Source: Filomicrobium sp. | GTDB taxonomy: Bacteria > Pseudomonadota > Alphaproteobacteria > Rhizobiales > Hyphomicrobiaceae | Direction: 5' to 3' | Length of the DNA: 64,000 nt | Assembly (NCBI GenBank): GCA_017792465.1 | Contig: CP051234.1 | Coordinates: forward strand, 436,606 to 500,605 | Shown: piece by piece, positions 1-9,585 of the stretch | How the letters are laid out: each line of letters opens with the position of its first letter | How positions within the stretch are numbered: the stretch's first letter is position 1 | Notes under the pieces: generated by a model | What the model saw: only the letters and a program-made list of their open reading frames with translations | The model's database searches: none | Told to the model about the DNA's origin: nothing | Position numbers and translations under genes: made by a program

Positions 1-1
1 G

Positions 2-277
2 GCTGTTTTGAGTGGTTTTGCCGGGATGGCGGCGTCCGCGGCCTCGGGCGCGATGTTCTTTGCCTACGTCCTTTTGGGGCTGGCGATCATTCACTACGTC
101 ACGCGTGGCAGCGCCTGGCGGTTTGTGATCCTTTGGGCGCTTTATTTGGGGCTCATCGTCTTCAATACGGCGCTGTCTCTAGTCGTTGCGATGATCGGCC
201 TTGCCGAGCCGTTTTCGCCTCTGCGGCGCGATTTCATGAAGCCTCCCGACAATGACGGTTCCGACGACACGAGCTAG
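2..277 (+). CDS. DUF2232 family membrane protein (3' part)
   Basis: This is the C-terminal part of a hydrophobic membrane protein. The reading frame is open from base 2, so the gene begins before the window. It encodes two long hydrophobic stretches and a short polar tail rich in Asp. A multi-span membrane protein of the DUF2232 family normally lies between rpsR and rplI in alphaproteobacteria, and rplI starts about 100 bases downstream here. The family has no settled function. The assignment rests mainly on position and membrane character, because only about 90 residues are visible. Confidence 0.6.
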   Translation, partial: AVLSGFAGMAASAASGAMFFAYVLLGLAIIHYVTRGSAWRFVILWALYLGLIVFNTALSLVVAMIGLAEPFSPLRRDFMKPPDNDGSDDTS

Positions 278-381
278 GCCGGCCAGGCTGCTGGGATCCC
301 AGCAAGATTTCGATTTTCCAATTGCGGCAGTTGTCGCTTTTCACAAATGCAACTTGAAACATAAAAAGACGGAGTATCCCA

Positions 382-987
382 ATGCAGGTCATTCTTCTGG
401 AGCGTATCGGTCACCTTGGCCAGATGGGCGATGTGGTCAACGTGAAGAACGGTTATGCGCGCAACTACCTGTTGCCGCAGAAAAAGGCGCTGCGCGCGAC
501 AGATGCGAATATCGCTTATTTCGAAACTCAGCGCGTGCAGCTCGAAGCCAACAACCTTGAGCGCAAGAACGAAGCTGAAGCGGTTGGCGAGAAGCTCAAC
601 GGTCAGACGTTCGTTGCCATCCGTCAGGCCGGTGACACGGGCCAGCTATACGGTTCGGTTTCGACGCGCGATATCTCGGATGCGATCACCGAAGGCGGCT
701 ATTCCGTCGAGCGCCGTCAGGTCGTTTTGAACGCGCCGATCAAGGAACTTGGTCTGCATGAAGTCGACATCACTCTGCACCCTGAAGTCAGCGTCAAAAT
801 CATCATGAACGTTGCGCGGACCGATGACGAAGCCGAGCGTCAGGCACGCGGCGAAGACGTCACCGTGATCAAGGACGAAGAGCTCGACCTTGAGACCTTC
901 GATCCGGATGCCGAAGAAGCTGAAGCGACCGATGAGGTTGAAGAAGCCGCTGGCGAAGAAGCTTCCGAAGAAGAGCAAAAAGACTGA
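382..987 (+). CDS. rplI: 50S ribosomal protein L9
   Basis: L9 is a structural protein of the large ribosomal subunit that binds 23S rRNA. The N-terminal signature is clear: [13 protein letters not shown] followed by GYARNYLLP at about residues 28-36. The C-terminal domain covers about residues 65-150. GGAG at 371-374 precedes the ATG. The protein is 201 residues, while the family is usually about 150. The extra part is a C-terminal tail from about residue 150 made almost wholly of Glu, Asp and Ala. Such acidic tails occur in alphaproteobacterial L9 proteins and are probably disordered. dnaB follows, as is common. Confidence 0.97.
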   Translation: MQVILLERIGHLGQMGDVVNVKNGYARNYLLPQKKALRATDANIAYFETQRVQLEANNLERKNEAEAVGEKLNGQTFVAIRQAGDTGQLYGSVSTRDISDAITEGGYSVERRQVVLNAPIKELGLHEVDITLHPEVSVKIIMNVARTDDEAERQARGEDVTVIKDEELDLETFDPDAEEAEATDEVEEAAGEEASEEEQKD

Positions 988-994
988 TTCTGTT

Positions 995-1030
995 TGGCTG
1001 GAAGGCCCGTTCTTAAAGGCTTTCCAGCCA
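995..1030 (+). terminator. Stem-loop downstream of rplI
   Basis: A perfect 9-bp inverted repeat lies just after the rplI stop: TGGCTGGAA at 995-1003 and TTCCAGCCA at 1022-1030, with an 18-base loop. No T-run follows, so it may be a weak terminator or an mRNA-stabilising hairpin between rplI and dnaB. Confidence 0.4.
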
Positions 1031-1173
1031 GCCGGCTCGTAGCGCCGGTCTGTGGTCCTGTCGCGGCTGAAATTTCGGCTGGCTGTGCATAGCTTGGATA
1101 AGCTTTGCTTGACGAGATCAGAGGCGCTGATTCTCGAATGTGAGAGGCAGCGATTCCAGATACGAGATGGGGC

Positions 1174-2697
1174 ATGAAACAACATGCCCTTCTCTCGACC
1201 GATCAGCTCAAGTCCGCCGCCCAGGCTGACGAGCCCCTCTCGTTCCGCCAGGTGCCCCACAACATCGAAGCGGAACAAGCCCTGCTTGGCGCCATCTTCG
1301 TCAACAACGAGGTCATGGACCGTGTGTCGGATTTCCTGCGGCCGGAACATTTCTACGATCCGCTGCACGCGAATATCTTCGAGACTATCCAGCAGCTCAT
1401 TTTCGCCAGCAAGACCGTGACGCCGACGACGCTGCGGACGTTCTTTGAGAACACCGAACCGATCGACGACGATCTGACGGTGCCGGAATATCTGTGGCGG
1501 TTGGCTGAGAACGCGACGACGATCATCAATGCGCGCGATTATGCGCGCACCATCCACGATCTGGCGACGCGGCGGAAGCTCATCAACATCGGCGAAGACA
1601 TGGTCAACACGGCTTATGACAGCCCTGTCGATCAGCCGCCGAAGGTGCAGGTCGAGGAAGCTGAAAAGCAGCTTTACTCGATCGCCGAGCAGGACAAATA
1701 CGGGCAAGGGTTTCTCGATTTTCCGACCGCGATGGATCAGGCGATCGAGGTCGCCAACAACGCGCGGATGCGTGGTTCGGATCTCTCCGGTCTACCATCC
1801 GGGTTGATGGATCTCGACGACATGATGGGCGGATTGCAGCCGTCTGACTTGATCATTCTGGCGGGTCGTCCGTCGATGGGTAAAACGGCGCTTGCGACCA
1901 ACATTGCAGTCAATGTCGCGTCTCAGAAACGGTTGCAGCGCTTCCAGGAAAATCCGGATGGCCCAGCGGAGCCGGCCGTCGTCGGGTTCTTCTCGCTCGA
2001 AATGTCGGCTGAACAGCTGGCGTCGCGTATCTTGTCCGAGCAGGCCGAGATTGCGTCGAACAAGATCCGTCGCGGTAAGATCGACGAAGAGGAAATGCGC
2101 CGTTTGGTGCTCGCCTCTCAGAGCTTGTCGCAGGCGCATTTGTTTATCGACCAAACCGGTGGCATTTCGATTGCTCAGCTGGCGGCCAGAGCGCGCAAGC
2201 TGAAACGCCAGCGTGGGCTCGATTTGCTCATCGTCGACTATATCCAGCTGCTGTCTGGCTCATCGGCTAAAGCGAGCGCTGGGCGCGTTCAGGAAATCAC
2301 CGAGATCACGACCGGCCTCAAAGCGCTGGCGAAAGAGCTGGAAGTTCCGCTGATCGCGCTGTCGCAGCTCTCGCGTCAGGTCGAGCAACGTGATGACAAG
2401 CGGCCACAGCTCTCCGACCTTCGTGAATCGGGCTCTATCGAGCAGGACGCCGACGTTGTGCTATTCGTTTTCCGCGAAGAGTATTACGTTTCCAGGCGCG
2501 AACCCTCGATCAACGAGGTGGAAGCGCACCAGAAATGGCAAACCGAGCTTGAGGCCGTGCAGGGAATTGGCGAAGTGATCATTGGTAAGCAGAGACACGG
2601 TCCGACGGGCTCCGTGCGCTTGCAGTTTACCGGCGAATTCACCCGCTTCGACAACCTCGACCGCGACCATCCGCTCGCGGGCCGAGGCGAGCAATGA
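1174..2697 (+). CDS. dnaB: Replicative DNA helicase DnaB
   Basis: DnaB is the hexameric 5'-3' helicase that unwinds DNA at the replication fork. The N-terminal helical domain starts at about residue 24 (VPHNIEAEQALLGAIF). The RecA-like ATPase domain follows, with Walker A GRPSMGKTA at residues 231-239, a Walker B-type LLIVDYIQLL strand, and the late motif RESGSIEQDADVV. Length (507 aa) is normal and there is no intein in the usual P-loop position. The ATG at 1174 places the conserved N-terminus correctly. Its stop overlaps the alr start by 4 bases (ATGA), implying translational coupling. Confidence 0.97.
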   Translation: MKQHALLSTDQLKSAAQADEPLSFRQVPHNIEAEQALLGAIFVNNEVMDRVSDFLRPEHFYDPLHANIFETIQQLIFASKTVTPTTLRTFFENTEPIDDDLTVPEYLWRLAENATTIINARDYARTIHDLATRRKLINIGEDMVNTAYDSPVDQPPKVQVEEAEKQLYSIAEQDKYGQGFLDFPTAMDQAIEVANNARMRGSDLSGLPSGLMDLDDMMGGLQPSDLIILAGRPSMGKTALATNIAVNVASQKRLQRFQENPDGPAEPAVVGFFSLEMSAEQLASRILSEQAEIASNKIRRGKIDEEEMRRLVLASQSLSQAHLFIDQTGGISIAQLAARARKLKRQRGLDLLIVDYIQLLSGSSAKASAGRVQEITEITTGLKALAKELEVPLIALSQLSRQVEQRDDKRPQLSDLRESGSIEQDADVVLFVFREEYYVSRREPSINEVEAHQKWQTELEAVQGIGEVIIGKQRHGPTGSVRLQFTGEFTRFDNLDRDHPLAGRGEQ

Positions 2698-3890
2698 GCG
2701 AAGCTGCCAAAGCAGCACGGATGATGATCGACGGTCCGCGCGACGGTTTGCGCGTTCCTTACGATGCCGCCGGGGTGGTAGTCGTTGATCTTCAGGCTCT
2801 TGGGCACAACTGGCAGTCGTTGCGCGACAAGGTCGCTCCGGCCGAATGCGCGGCGGTGGTGAAGGGCGATTGCTATGGTCTGGGCGCTGCCGCTGGCGTT
2901 CCGGCGCTTTGTGCGGCGGGGGCAAAGACGCTCTTTGTTGCCACCGTTCAGGAAGCCCGCCAGGTGCGCGGGCTGGCGCCGGATGCCACGATCTACGTTC
3001 TCGATGGTTTGCTGCCGGGAACGGTTGAAGAGCTGTTAGAGGTCGGCGCACTTCCGGTTCTCTCCAGCCTTCCGGAGATCACCGAGTGGGGGCAGGCAGC
3101 CCCCTCGCGCAAGGAGCCTCGGGCCTGCGCAATCCACGTTGATAGCGGGCTTAACCGGCTGGGCTTGAGCGCGCGCGAAATTCAAGAGCTGGCGCATAAC
3201 ATGCACCTGCTCGACCGTCTCGACGTCAAGCTGGTGATGAGCCATCTGGCGTGCGCGGACGAGCCGGATCATCCCAAAAACGCGCAACAGCTGGAGGTCT
3301 TCCATAGTCTGCAACCGTTGTTGCCGAGCGTGCCGTTGAGCTTGGCGGCTTCAGACGGGCTGATGCTGGGACCGGATTATCATTTCGATCTGGTTCGTCC
3401 GGGGTATGCGTTATACGGCGGGCAGACGCATCCGGAGCGGAATTGCCCGGTCAATCCGATTGTCGAAGTCTATTCCCGCGTTCTGCAAATTCGGGATTTG
3501 GCGCCCGGTCAGTCGGTCGGCTACAGCGCGACCTTCGTTGCCGAGCGGGTGACGCGGCTTGCTGTGGTTGCCGCCGGATATGCGGATGGCGCGCCTCGCC
3601 ATATGAGCGCGGGGTCTGGAGAACGCCACGGGTGGGTTGCGTTCAGAGGGCGTCTCGCACCGATCGTCGGGCGGGTTTCGATGGATCTCATCACCGTCGA
3701 CATTACCGATCTGGAAGACGTGGAGATTAATCGCGGCGATTGGGTGGAATTCGTCGGGCCGACGATCTCGCTGGAAGACGCCGGAACTTCGGCCGGCACC
3801 ATTGGCTACGAAATTCTGACACGGTTAAGCCCCCGCTTCGCGCGCGTTTATCTTGGCGGAGATGTCCCTGCCAATGCGGCGGAGGGCTAG
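2694..3890 (+). CDS. alr: Alanine racemase
   Basis: Alr is a PLP-dependent racemase that makes D-alanine for peptidoglycan. The PLP lysine is K57 in AAVVKGDCYGLG (family pattern AVVKADAYGHG). The second catalytic tyrosine is in GQSVGYSATF. The family motif VSMDLITVDITD and the late GTIGYEILTRL are present. Length is 398 aa. The ATG overlaps the dnaB stop by 4 bases, and radA starts 3 bases after the alr stop, so dnaB-alr-radA reads as one transcript. Confidence 0.96.
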   Translation: MSEAAKAARMMIDGPRDGLRVPYDAAGVVVVDLQALGHNWQSLRDKVAPAECAAVVKGDCYGLGAAAGVPALCAAGAKTLFVATVQEARQVRGLAPDATIYVLDGLLPGTVEELLEVGALPVLSSLPEITEWGQAAPSRKEPRACAIHVDSGLNRLGLSAREIQELAHNMHLLDRLDVKLVMSHLACADEPDHPKNAQQLEVFHSLQPLLPSVPLSLAASDGLMLGPDYHFDLVRPGYALYGGQTHPERNCPVNPIVEVYSRVLQIRDLAPGQSVGYSATFVAERVTRLAVVAAGYADGAPRHMSAGSGERHGWVAFRGRLAPIVGRVSMDLITVDITDLEDVEINRGDWVEFVGPTISLEDAGTSAGTIGYEILTRLSPRFARVYLGGDVPANAAEG

Positions 3891-3893
3891 GCG

Positions 3894-5270
3894 ATGGCGA
3901 AGGCTGCCAAGGTTCAATTCGTCTGCCAGAGCTGTGGCGGGGTTTCTCCGCGCTGGGCGGGGAAATGCCCGCATTGCGGCGAATGGAATACCCTCGTCGA
4001 AGAGCAAAACGTGGCGGCCGCCCCCGGCAGCGGTCTGAAAGGCGCATCGAAGGGGCGGGCGGTGCAGCTTGAAAGCCTCAAAGGCGAGACGCAGGAAACG
4101 CCGCGGTTCACGTCTTCAATCGATGAACTCGACCGCGTGACTGGTGGTGGCTTCGTGCCGGGTTCGGCGCTTCTCATTGGGGGCGAGCCGGGTATCGGCA
4201 AATCGACGCTTCTGTTGCAGGTAGCCGCATCGGTTGCCGGACGTGGCGGGCGATCGGTCTACTTCTCCGGCGAAGAGGCCGTGGCGCAGGTGCGGTTGCG
4301 CGCCGAGCGGCTCGGATTGGCGGATGCGCCGGTGGAGCTGGCCGCAGAAACCAATCTGGCTAACATCCTGGCGACGCTTTCTGCGGGGCCGCGCGCCGAT
4401 CTTATCATTATCGATTCCATTCAGACGCTATGGGCCGATGCGCTCGAAGCGGCGCCTGGCACCGTCAGCCAGGTGCGGGCTGCGACGCAAAGCCTGATCC
4501 GGTTTGCGAAACTTGCCGGGTCGGCGCTGATCCTCGTCGGGCACGTCACCAAGGAAGGCAGCATTGCTGGGCCGAAGGTTATCGAGCATATGGTCGATGC
4601 TGTGTTGTATTTCGAAGGAGAGCAGGGACACGCGTTCCGGATATTGCGGACGGTGAAGAACCGCTTTGGGCCGACCAACGAGATCGGCGTCTTCGAGATG
4701 GCGTCAGCAGGCCTCAAAGAAGTGGCCAACCCTTCTGAGCTGTTTCTCGGCGACCGCGACGCCGATGCTCCGGGTGCAGCGGTCTTTGCCGGGATGGAGG
4801 GGACGCGGCCGCTTCTGGTTGAAATTCAGGCGCTGGTGGCGCCATCGCCGCTCGGCACCCCGCGGCGCGCGGTTTTGGGTTGGGATTCCAATCGCTTGTC
4901 GATGGTGCTTGCGGTGCTTGATGCGCGCTGCGGCGTGTCGCTGGCGCAATGCGATGTCTACCTCAACGTCGCCGGGGGCTTGAAGATTACCGAGCCGGCG
5001 GCTGATCTTGCGGCGGCAGCAGCCCTGCTGTCGTCATTTTCGGGTGCTCCGCTTTCCACCGACTGCGTCTATTTTGGAGAGATTTCCTTGTCTGGCGCGG
5101 TTCGGGCGGCATCGCATGCCCCGGCGCGATTGAAAGAGGCCCAGAAGCTTGGGTTTTCGAAAGCCGTCGTTCCCGGTGCCGGAGACATCGACGAAAAGCG
5201 GCTAGATCTCGAGGTGGACCGTTTGGGCCATCTCAAACAGCTTGCGGAGATGATTGCCCCATGCCAGTGA
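3894..5270 (+). CDS. radA: DNA repair protein RadA/Sms
   Basis: RadA is a RecA-like ATPase that drives branch migration during recombination repair. It opens with a four-cysteine zinc finger (C11, C14, C25, C28). Walker A is GEPGIGKST with lysine at residue 103. The diagnostic KNRFG motif is at residues 255-259. The C-terminal third is the Lon-like domain with SLSGAVRA. Length (458 aa) is typical. It lies 3 bases after alr and before cvpA and purF, a conserved alphaproteobacterial order. Confidence 0.97.
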   Translation: MAKAAKVQFVCQSCGGVSPRWAGKCPHCGEWNTLVEEQNVAAAPGSGLKGASKGRAVQLESLKGETQETPRFTSSIDELDRVTGGGFVPGSALLIGGEPGIGKSTLLLQVAASVAGRGGRSVYFSGEEAVAQVRLRAERLGLADAPVELAAETNLANILATLSAGPRADLIIIDSIQTLWADALEAAPGTVSQVRAATQSLIRFAKLAGSALILVGHVTKEGSIAGPKVIEHMVDAVLYFEGEQGHAFRILRTVKNRFGPTNEIGVFEMASAGLKEVANPSELFLGDRDADAPGAAVFAGMEGTRPLLVEIQALVAPSPLGTPRRAVLGWDSNRLSMVLAVLDARCGVSLAQCDVYLNVAGGLKITEPAADLAAAAALLSSFSGAPLSTDCVYFGEISLSGAVRAASHAPARLKEAQKLGFSKAVVPGAGDIDEKRLDLEVDRLGHLKQLAEMIAPCQ

Positions 5271-5325
5271 AGATGAGCATCCCTCGGCCCGACTGCTGGA
5301 TGGGCGCTTTGGAGATCTTGAAGAC

Positions 5326-5901
5326 ATGATCGGTCCATTGACCTATTTGGATATCGGTGTGATCGCCGTTGCACTGCTTTCGGGTCTTTTAGCGCTCTAT
5401 CGCGGTCTCACACGCGAGCTTTTGGCCATCCTGTCGTGGATTATTGCCGGCCTGGCCGGGCTCTATTTCGTCCTCAATCACAAGAAGTTCGCGGCCGAAG
5501 TTGCCGTGCAGATGGGGCTTGAGCCGGAAGGCAGTGGGTTGATGGTTGCCCAGGGCGTCGTCGGTGGGCTGTTGTTCTTGATCGTTCTGATCGTTGTTCA
5601 CCTGATCACGTCGCGCATTTCCGATACCATTCTCGACAGCCAGATCGGCATGGTTGACCGCATCTTGGGCTTTGTCTTCGGACTGGTTCGCGGCTTTGTG
5701 ATCGTCGTCATCCCTTACATGCTGGCGCTGAACTTCGTACCTGAAGAAGAAAAGCAGTTTCCGTGGTTCCGAGACGCCATCACGAAGCCCTATATCGTTT
5801 CGACTGGCGAATCTTTGCGCGGATTTCTGATCGCCTACATCGTCCCGTTGATCGACCGGGCAACGGACAAGCATGAGGCGGCCGAACTCGACAAAAGCTG
5901 A
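5326..5901 (+). CDS. cvpA: CvpA family membrane protein
   Basis: CvpA proteins are small inner-membrane proteins named for colicin V production. Their biochemical role is unsettled, though links to envelope stress and biofilm are reported. The sequence shows about four hydrophobic spans and the typical start GPLTYLDIGVIAVALLSGL. I chose the ATG at 5326 because GGAG lies at 5311-5314 and the family N-terminus follows directly. A TTG at 5254 would add 24 polar residues and overlap radA. The radA-cvpA-purF order supports the call. Predicted length is 191 aa. Confidence 0.9.
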   Translation: MIGPLTYLDIGVIAVALLSGLLALYRGLTRELLAILSWIIAGLAGLYFVLNHKKFAAEVAVQMGLEPEGSGLMVAQGVVGGLLFLIVLIVVHLITSRISDTILDSQIGMVDRILGFVFGLVRGFVIVVIPYMLALNFVPEEEKQFPWFRDAITKPYIVSTGESLRGFLIAYIVPLIDRATDKHEAAELDKS

Positions 5902-6054
5902 GTGCGACCAATGGTCAACGTTTTCGGGTTCTGACAGACGGTTCGGTCTGACATATATCTGTCACTTCGGGAGATGGCCTGAAGCCGTGGCGGCTTCACT
6001 TTGTCTGCGCCTAGCGCGGATTACCGGACCTAGGCCAGCCGGTTGGAGGCTCAA

Positions 6055-7548
6055 ATGGCATTGAAGTTGGCGGGATCCGGGTTCGGATTGCATCAAGACG
6101 CGCATGGCGGGTATTCGTTTTTCGATCCAGACGATGACAGGCTGCGCGAAGAGTGCGGCGTGTTCGGCATCTTCCGGCATCCGGAGGCGGCGACTCTGAC
6201 AGCGCTGGGCTTGCATGCCTTGCAGCATCGCGGGGAAGAGGCCTGCGGGATTGCGACGACGGAAGGCAAAGAGTTCCACCTTGAGCGCCACATGGGTCTC
6301 GTTGGCGATAACTTCAATCAGCGCAGTGTTCTGGAGCGTCTCAAGGGCGATGCCGCGATCGGGCACAACCGCTATTCGACGACCGGCGACACGGCCCTTC
6401 GCAACGTGCAGCCTCTTTATGCCGATCTCTCCACCGGCGGCTTTGCTATCGCGCACAATGGCAACCTGACCAACCAGGCCATTCTGCGCCGCAATCTTGT
6501 CGAGCAGGGCGCGATCTTCCAGTCGACCTCGGATACCGAAGTCGTGCTGCACTTGGTGTCCAGATCGCGCCAGCGTGGCGTCATCGACCGGTTTGTCGAT
6601 GCCCTTCAGCAGATCGAAGGGGCCTACGCGTTCGTTGCTTTGACCGACGACATGCTGATCGGTGCGCGCGATCCAGTCGGTATCCGCCCGCTCGTTCTCG
6701 GTCAGCTCGAAGGCTGTTACGTTCTGGCGTCTGAAACGTGCGCGCTCGATATGATCGGGGCGGTTTTCGTCCGTGAAATCGAAAACGGTGAAGTGGTCAT
6801 CATCACGCAGGATGGCGTGCAGTCGATGCGGCCGTTCGAGAGCAAACCGGCTCGACCCTGCGTTTTCGAGTACATCTATTTCGCGCGCCCCGACTCGTTT
6901 GTTTCCGGGCAGTCGGTCTATGAGGTTCGCGAACGCATGGGGCGCGAGCTTGCCAAAGAAAGCCCGGCGGACGTCGACGTTGTCGTTCCCATCCCTGACT
7001 CTGGCGTTCCGGCCGCACTTGGGTTCGCAGAAGAGGCGCGGTGTTCTTTTGGTTTTGGGATCATCCGCAACCACTATATCGGGCGCACCTTCATTCAGCC
7101 CGAGCAGCGCATTCGCGAACTTGGCGTGCGCCGCAAGCACGCGGCCAACGCCGGTGTCCTCAAGGGTAAGAAGATCGTTCTGATCGACGACAGCGTTGTG
7201 CGCGGCACCACATCACGCAAGATCGTGCAGCTCGTCCGCGATGCGGGTGCGCTTGAAGTTCATATGCGGATCGCCTCACCGCCGATCATGCATTCGGACT
7301 ACTACGGGATCGATACGCCCGAACCTGACGACCTTCTGGCCGCGCGCAATACGCTGGAAGAGATGTGCCAGTGCATGGGGGCTGATAGCCTGGCGTTTTT
7401 GAGCGTCGATGGAATCTACCGGGCGATCGGCATTGAGAGCGGCCGCGATAATCGCAGCCCGCAGCTGAGCGACCACTGCTTCACTGGCGAATATCCAACC
7501 ACGCTTTCCGACCTGGCCGAATTCGGCAGTATCCGTTCGTGTTGTTGA
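6055..7548 (+). CDS. purF: Amidophosphoribosyltransferase
   Basis: PurF catalyses the first committed step of purine synthesis, transferring ammonia from glutamine to PRPP. The ATG at 6055 follows GGAGG at 6045-6049. A short propeptide precedes the catalytic cysteine, C34 in EECGVFGIF, which would become the N-terminal nucleophile after processing. The glutaminase motifs GHNRYSTTG and AHNGNLTN are present. The PRPP loop is VLIDDSVVRGTT, with D378 and D379. Length is 497 aa, normal for the long propeptide-containing form. Confidence 0.97.
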   Translation: MALKLAGSGFGLHQDAHGGYSFFDPDDDRLREECGVFGIFRHPEAATLTALGLHALQHRGEEACGIATTEGKEFHLERHMGLVGDNFNQRSVLERLKGDAAIGHNRYSTTGDTALRNVQPLYADLSTGGFAIAHNGNLTNQAILRRNLVEQGAIFQSTSDTEVVLHLVSRSRQRGVIDRFVDALQQIEGAYAFVALTDDMLIGARDPVGIRPLVLGQLEGCYVLASETCALDMIGAVFVREIENGEVVIITQDGVQSMRPFESKPARPCVFEYIYFARPDSFVSGQSVYEVRERMGRELAKESPADVDVVVPIPDSGVPAALGFAEEARCSFGFGIIRNHYIGRTFIQPEQRIRELGVRRKHAANAGVLKGKKIVLIDDSVVRGTTSRKIVQLVRDAGALEVHMRIASPPIMHSDYYGIDTPEPDDLLAARNTLEEMCQCMGADSLAFLSVDGIYRAIGIESGRDNRSPQLSDHCFTGEYPTTLSDLAEFGSIRSCC

Positions 7549-7650
7549 CAATCGCTCTTTGGCCCTGACTATTGGCGCCGCGATAGGACCGACGTCCGGG
7601 GGCGCCTGGGCGGGGACTAAGGCCCTATGGCTATTACGGGAGGATTGATA

Positions 7651-8730
7651 GTGCGCACGGGTCTGTCTGTTTTGGCGACTGCTCTGGTCGCCGCTTTCGC
7701 TTCGGCTGCTTCGGCACAGGATTTTGCCATCAATACCGGTGGTGAAACGGGCGCCTATTATTCGCAGTTTTGTCCTGCGCTCGCCTCAAAAATGAAAGCG
7801 GCCGGTTTGTCGGCCACCTGCAAGACCAGTGCGGGCACGGTTGAGAATATGCAGCGGGTGGCAGATGACCCGATGCAGCTGGGCTATGGTCAGCTCGACG
7901 TCATGGCGCTGAAGTCCAAGGATTTTGGCGGGTCCGGAGAATTCGTGCGGTTGCGCAAAGATGATGTGCGCGAATGCCTGTTTGCAGTCACCAAGGACAA
8001 GTCCATCGAGAACTACGGTCAGGTTGCTGTCCGTGCCGATGAGCTGCGGGTGGTTCTGCCGCCGGAGGCTTCAGGCAGTGCTGCCACGTTCCGCTATTTG
8101 CAGGAGATCGACCCCTATGGCGTCGGTCGTGCCAGCGATGTGATTTATGCAGCCAATACCGACGAAGCGATCAAGATTGCCTTGAACGACGACAAGACGG
8201 TCGCGCTCTTCGTTCAGTTTCCCGATCCCGAAAACGAGCGCTTTAAACTCGTCGGCAAGAATGGCGGTCACATCATTCCAGTGATCGACCGCACGATCCT
8301 CGACCAGTCGATCGGCGGCGTTCCGGTCTATTTCGCGCAAGAAACGCAGGTTGAAAACGCGGGTTGGCTGTCGAGCGGATCGAAGGTTGTAACGGCCTGC
8401 ACGCCGCTTGTCGTGTTCACCGGTCTAGGTTCGACGATCAATGACGACGCTGCACGCACGCGTCACAACCAAATGGAAGAGGTCGTGAGCGGCCTGCGTG
8501 GTGAAGACCTGTTGCCGAAGGCCAGCCTGTTTGCGCGCGTTCTCAAGCGGACGCGTGAGTTGACGGCGACGGGGGCGGAGAAGTTCGTGTCAATCTCTGA
8601 AGCTGCCCGCGATAAGGCTGCGCCGCTGTTCGAGAAAGCGCGTGAGGCTGCGCGCAAGGCCGTGCAGTCGGGTGAGCATGGGGCCGAGCATGAAGCGGCG
8701 CCTTCAACTCCGCCGGCAACCGAGAATTGA
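7651..8730 (+). CDS. TAXI-type TRAP substrate-binding protein (putative)
   Basis: This is a secreted protein of 359 aa resembling TAXI-family solute-binding proteins, which deliver substrates to TRAP transporters. The family hallmark is seen as INTGGETGAYYSQFC just after the signal peptide, followed by CKTSAGTVENMQRV and a two-lobe layout. The C-terminal 60 residues are an Ala/Glu-rich tail. I chose GTG at 7651 because GGGAGG at 7638-7643 fits it and an ideal signal peptide ending ASAASA follows. An ATG at 7627 lies before that Shine-Dalgarno site. No TRAP membrane subunit is in the window, so the substrate and partner are unknown. Confidence 0.65.
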   Translation: MRTGLSVLATALVAAFASAASAQDFAINTGGETGAYYSQFCPALASKMKAAGLSATCKTSAGTVENMQRVADDPMQLGYGQLDVMALKSKDFGGSGEFVRLRKDDVRECLFAVTKDKSIENYGQVAVRADELRVVLPPEASGSAATFRYLQEIDPYGVGRASDVIYAANTDEAIKIALNDDKTVALFVQFPDPENERFKLVGKNGGHIIPVIDRTILDQSIGGVPVYFAQETQVENAGWLSSGSKVVTACTPLVVFTGLGSTINDDAARTRHNQMEEVVSGLRGEDLLPKASLFARVLKRTRELTATGAEKFVSISEAARDKAAPLFEKAREAARKAVQSGEHGAEHEAAPSTPPATEN

Positions 8731-8804
8731 TCGGCGCGCGTTTTGGTTTTTGGTTCGACAGTCTTGATGTTGATTTGGTTTGAAGTTGATCTGGTGGCAC
8801 GCTT

Positions 8805-9572
8805 TTGAATAATCCCGAAGCCTCGAATAACGATGCCAGCAGCGGACCGCTTGCCGGCAAAATTGCGTTGGTGACAGGGGCAAGCCGCGGCATCGGACGT
8901 GCCGTTGCCATCGCGCTTGCAGCCAATGGGGCGCACGTCGTGATCCAGGGCCGGGTCGCCGGCGCGCTCGAAGAAACCGATGATGCGATCCGCGCGGTCA
9001 GCGGATCTTCGGCGACGATCATTCCGCTTAACTTGAGCCAGTCCGATCGCGTCGATGGTCTTGGACCGACGCTTTATCAACGCTTTGGCCGGCTCGATAT
9101 CTTCATTGCCAACGCGGGTATTCTGGGCTCGCTGTCGCCGCTGGGTCATGTCACCGAGAAGGTCTGGGATGATGTGATTGCCATCAATCTCAGCGCCAAC
9201 TGGCGGCTGATCCGTACGCTTGATCCGCTGCTTAAGCTGTCGGATGCAGGTCGGGCAGTTTTCGTGAGTTCTGGAGCGGCTTCGGGTAAGAAACCGTTCT
9301 GGGGGCCTTATGCGGTCTCAAAGGCGGGACTGGAGGCGATGGCGCGGACTTACGCGGCCGAATGCGAGAACACCGCAATCAAGTCCAACATCATCAATCC
9401 GGGTCCTATCGCGACGGCCATGCGTGCCAAGGCGTTTCCGGGCGAAGACCCAAAGACGCTTCCAACGGCTGAAGACATCGCCGGTTTGTTCGTCGAGCTT
9501 TGCCTGCCAGGCCTTGAGGCAAACGGCGAGACGTTCGATGGCCGGGCTTATCTGGCTCGCAAGTCAGGCTGA
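8805..9572 (+). CDS. SDR family oxidoreductase
   Basis: A short-chain dehydrogenase/reductase of 255 aa with a Rossmann fold. The cofactor motif TGASRGIG is at residues 24-31, the structural NAG in IANAGIL, the catalytic serine in FVSSGAASG and the YxxxK pair at Y169/K173. The substrate cannot be read from sequence. The start is a TTG at 8805 with GGTGG at 8793-8797; no in-frame ATG precedes the Rossmann motif. It converges with the hydrolase gene on the other strand 13 bases away. Confidence 0.85.
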   Translation: MNNPEASNNDASSGPLAGKIALVTGASRGIGRAVAIALAANGAHVVIQGRVAGALEETDDAIRAVSGSSATIIPLNLSQSDRVDGLGPTLYQRFGRLDIFIANAGILGSLSPLGHVTEKVWDDVIAINLSANWRLIRTLDPLLKLSDAGRAVFVSSGAASGKKPFWGPYAVSKAGLEAMARTYAAECENTAIKSNIINPGPIATAMRAKAFPGEDPKTLPTAEDIAGLFVELCLPGLEANGETFDGRAYLARKSG

Positions 9573-9585
9573 GCGACAGCCAAAT

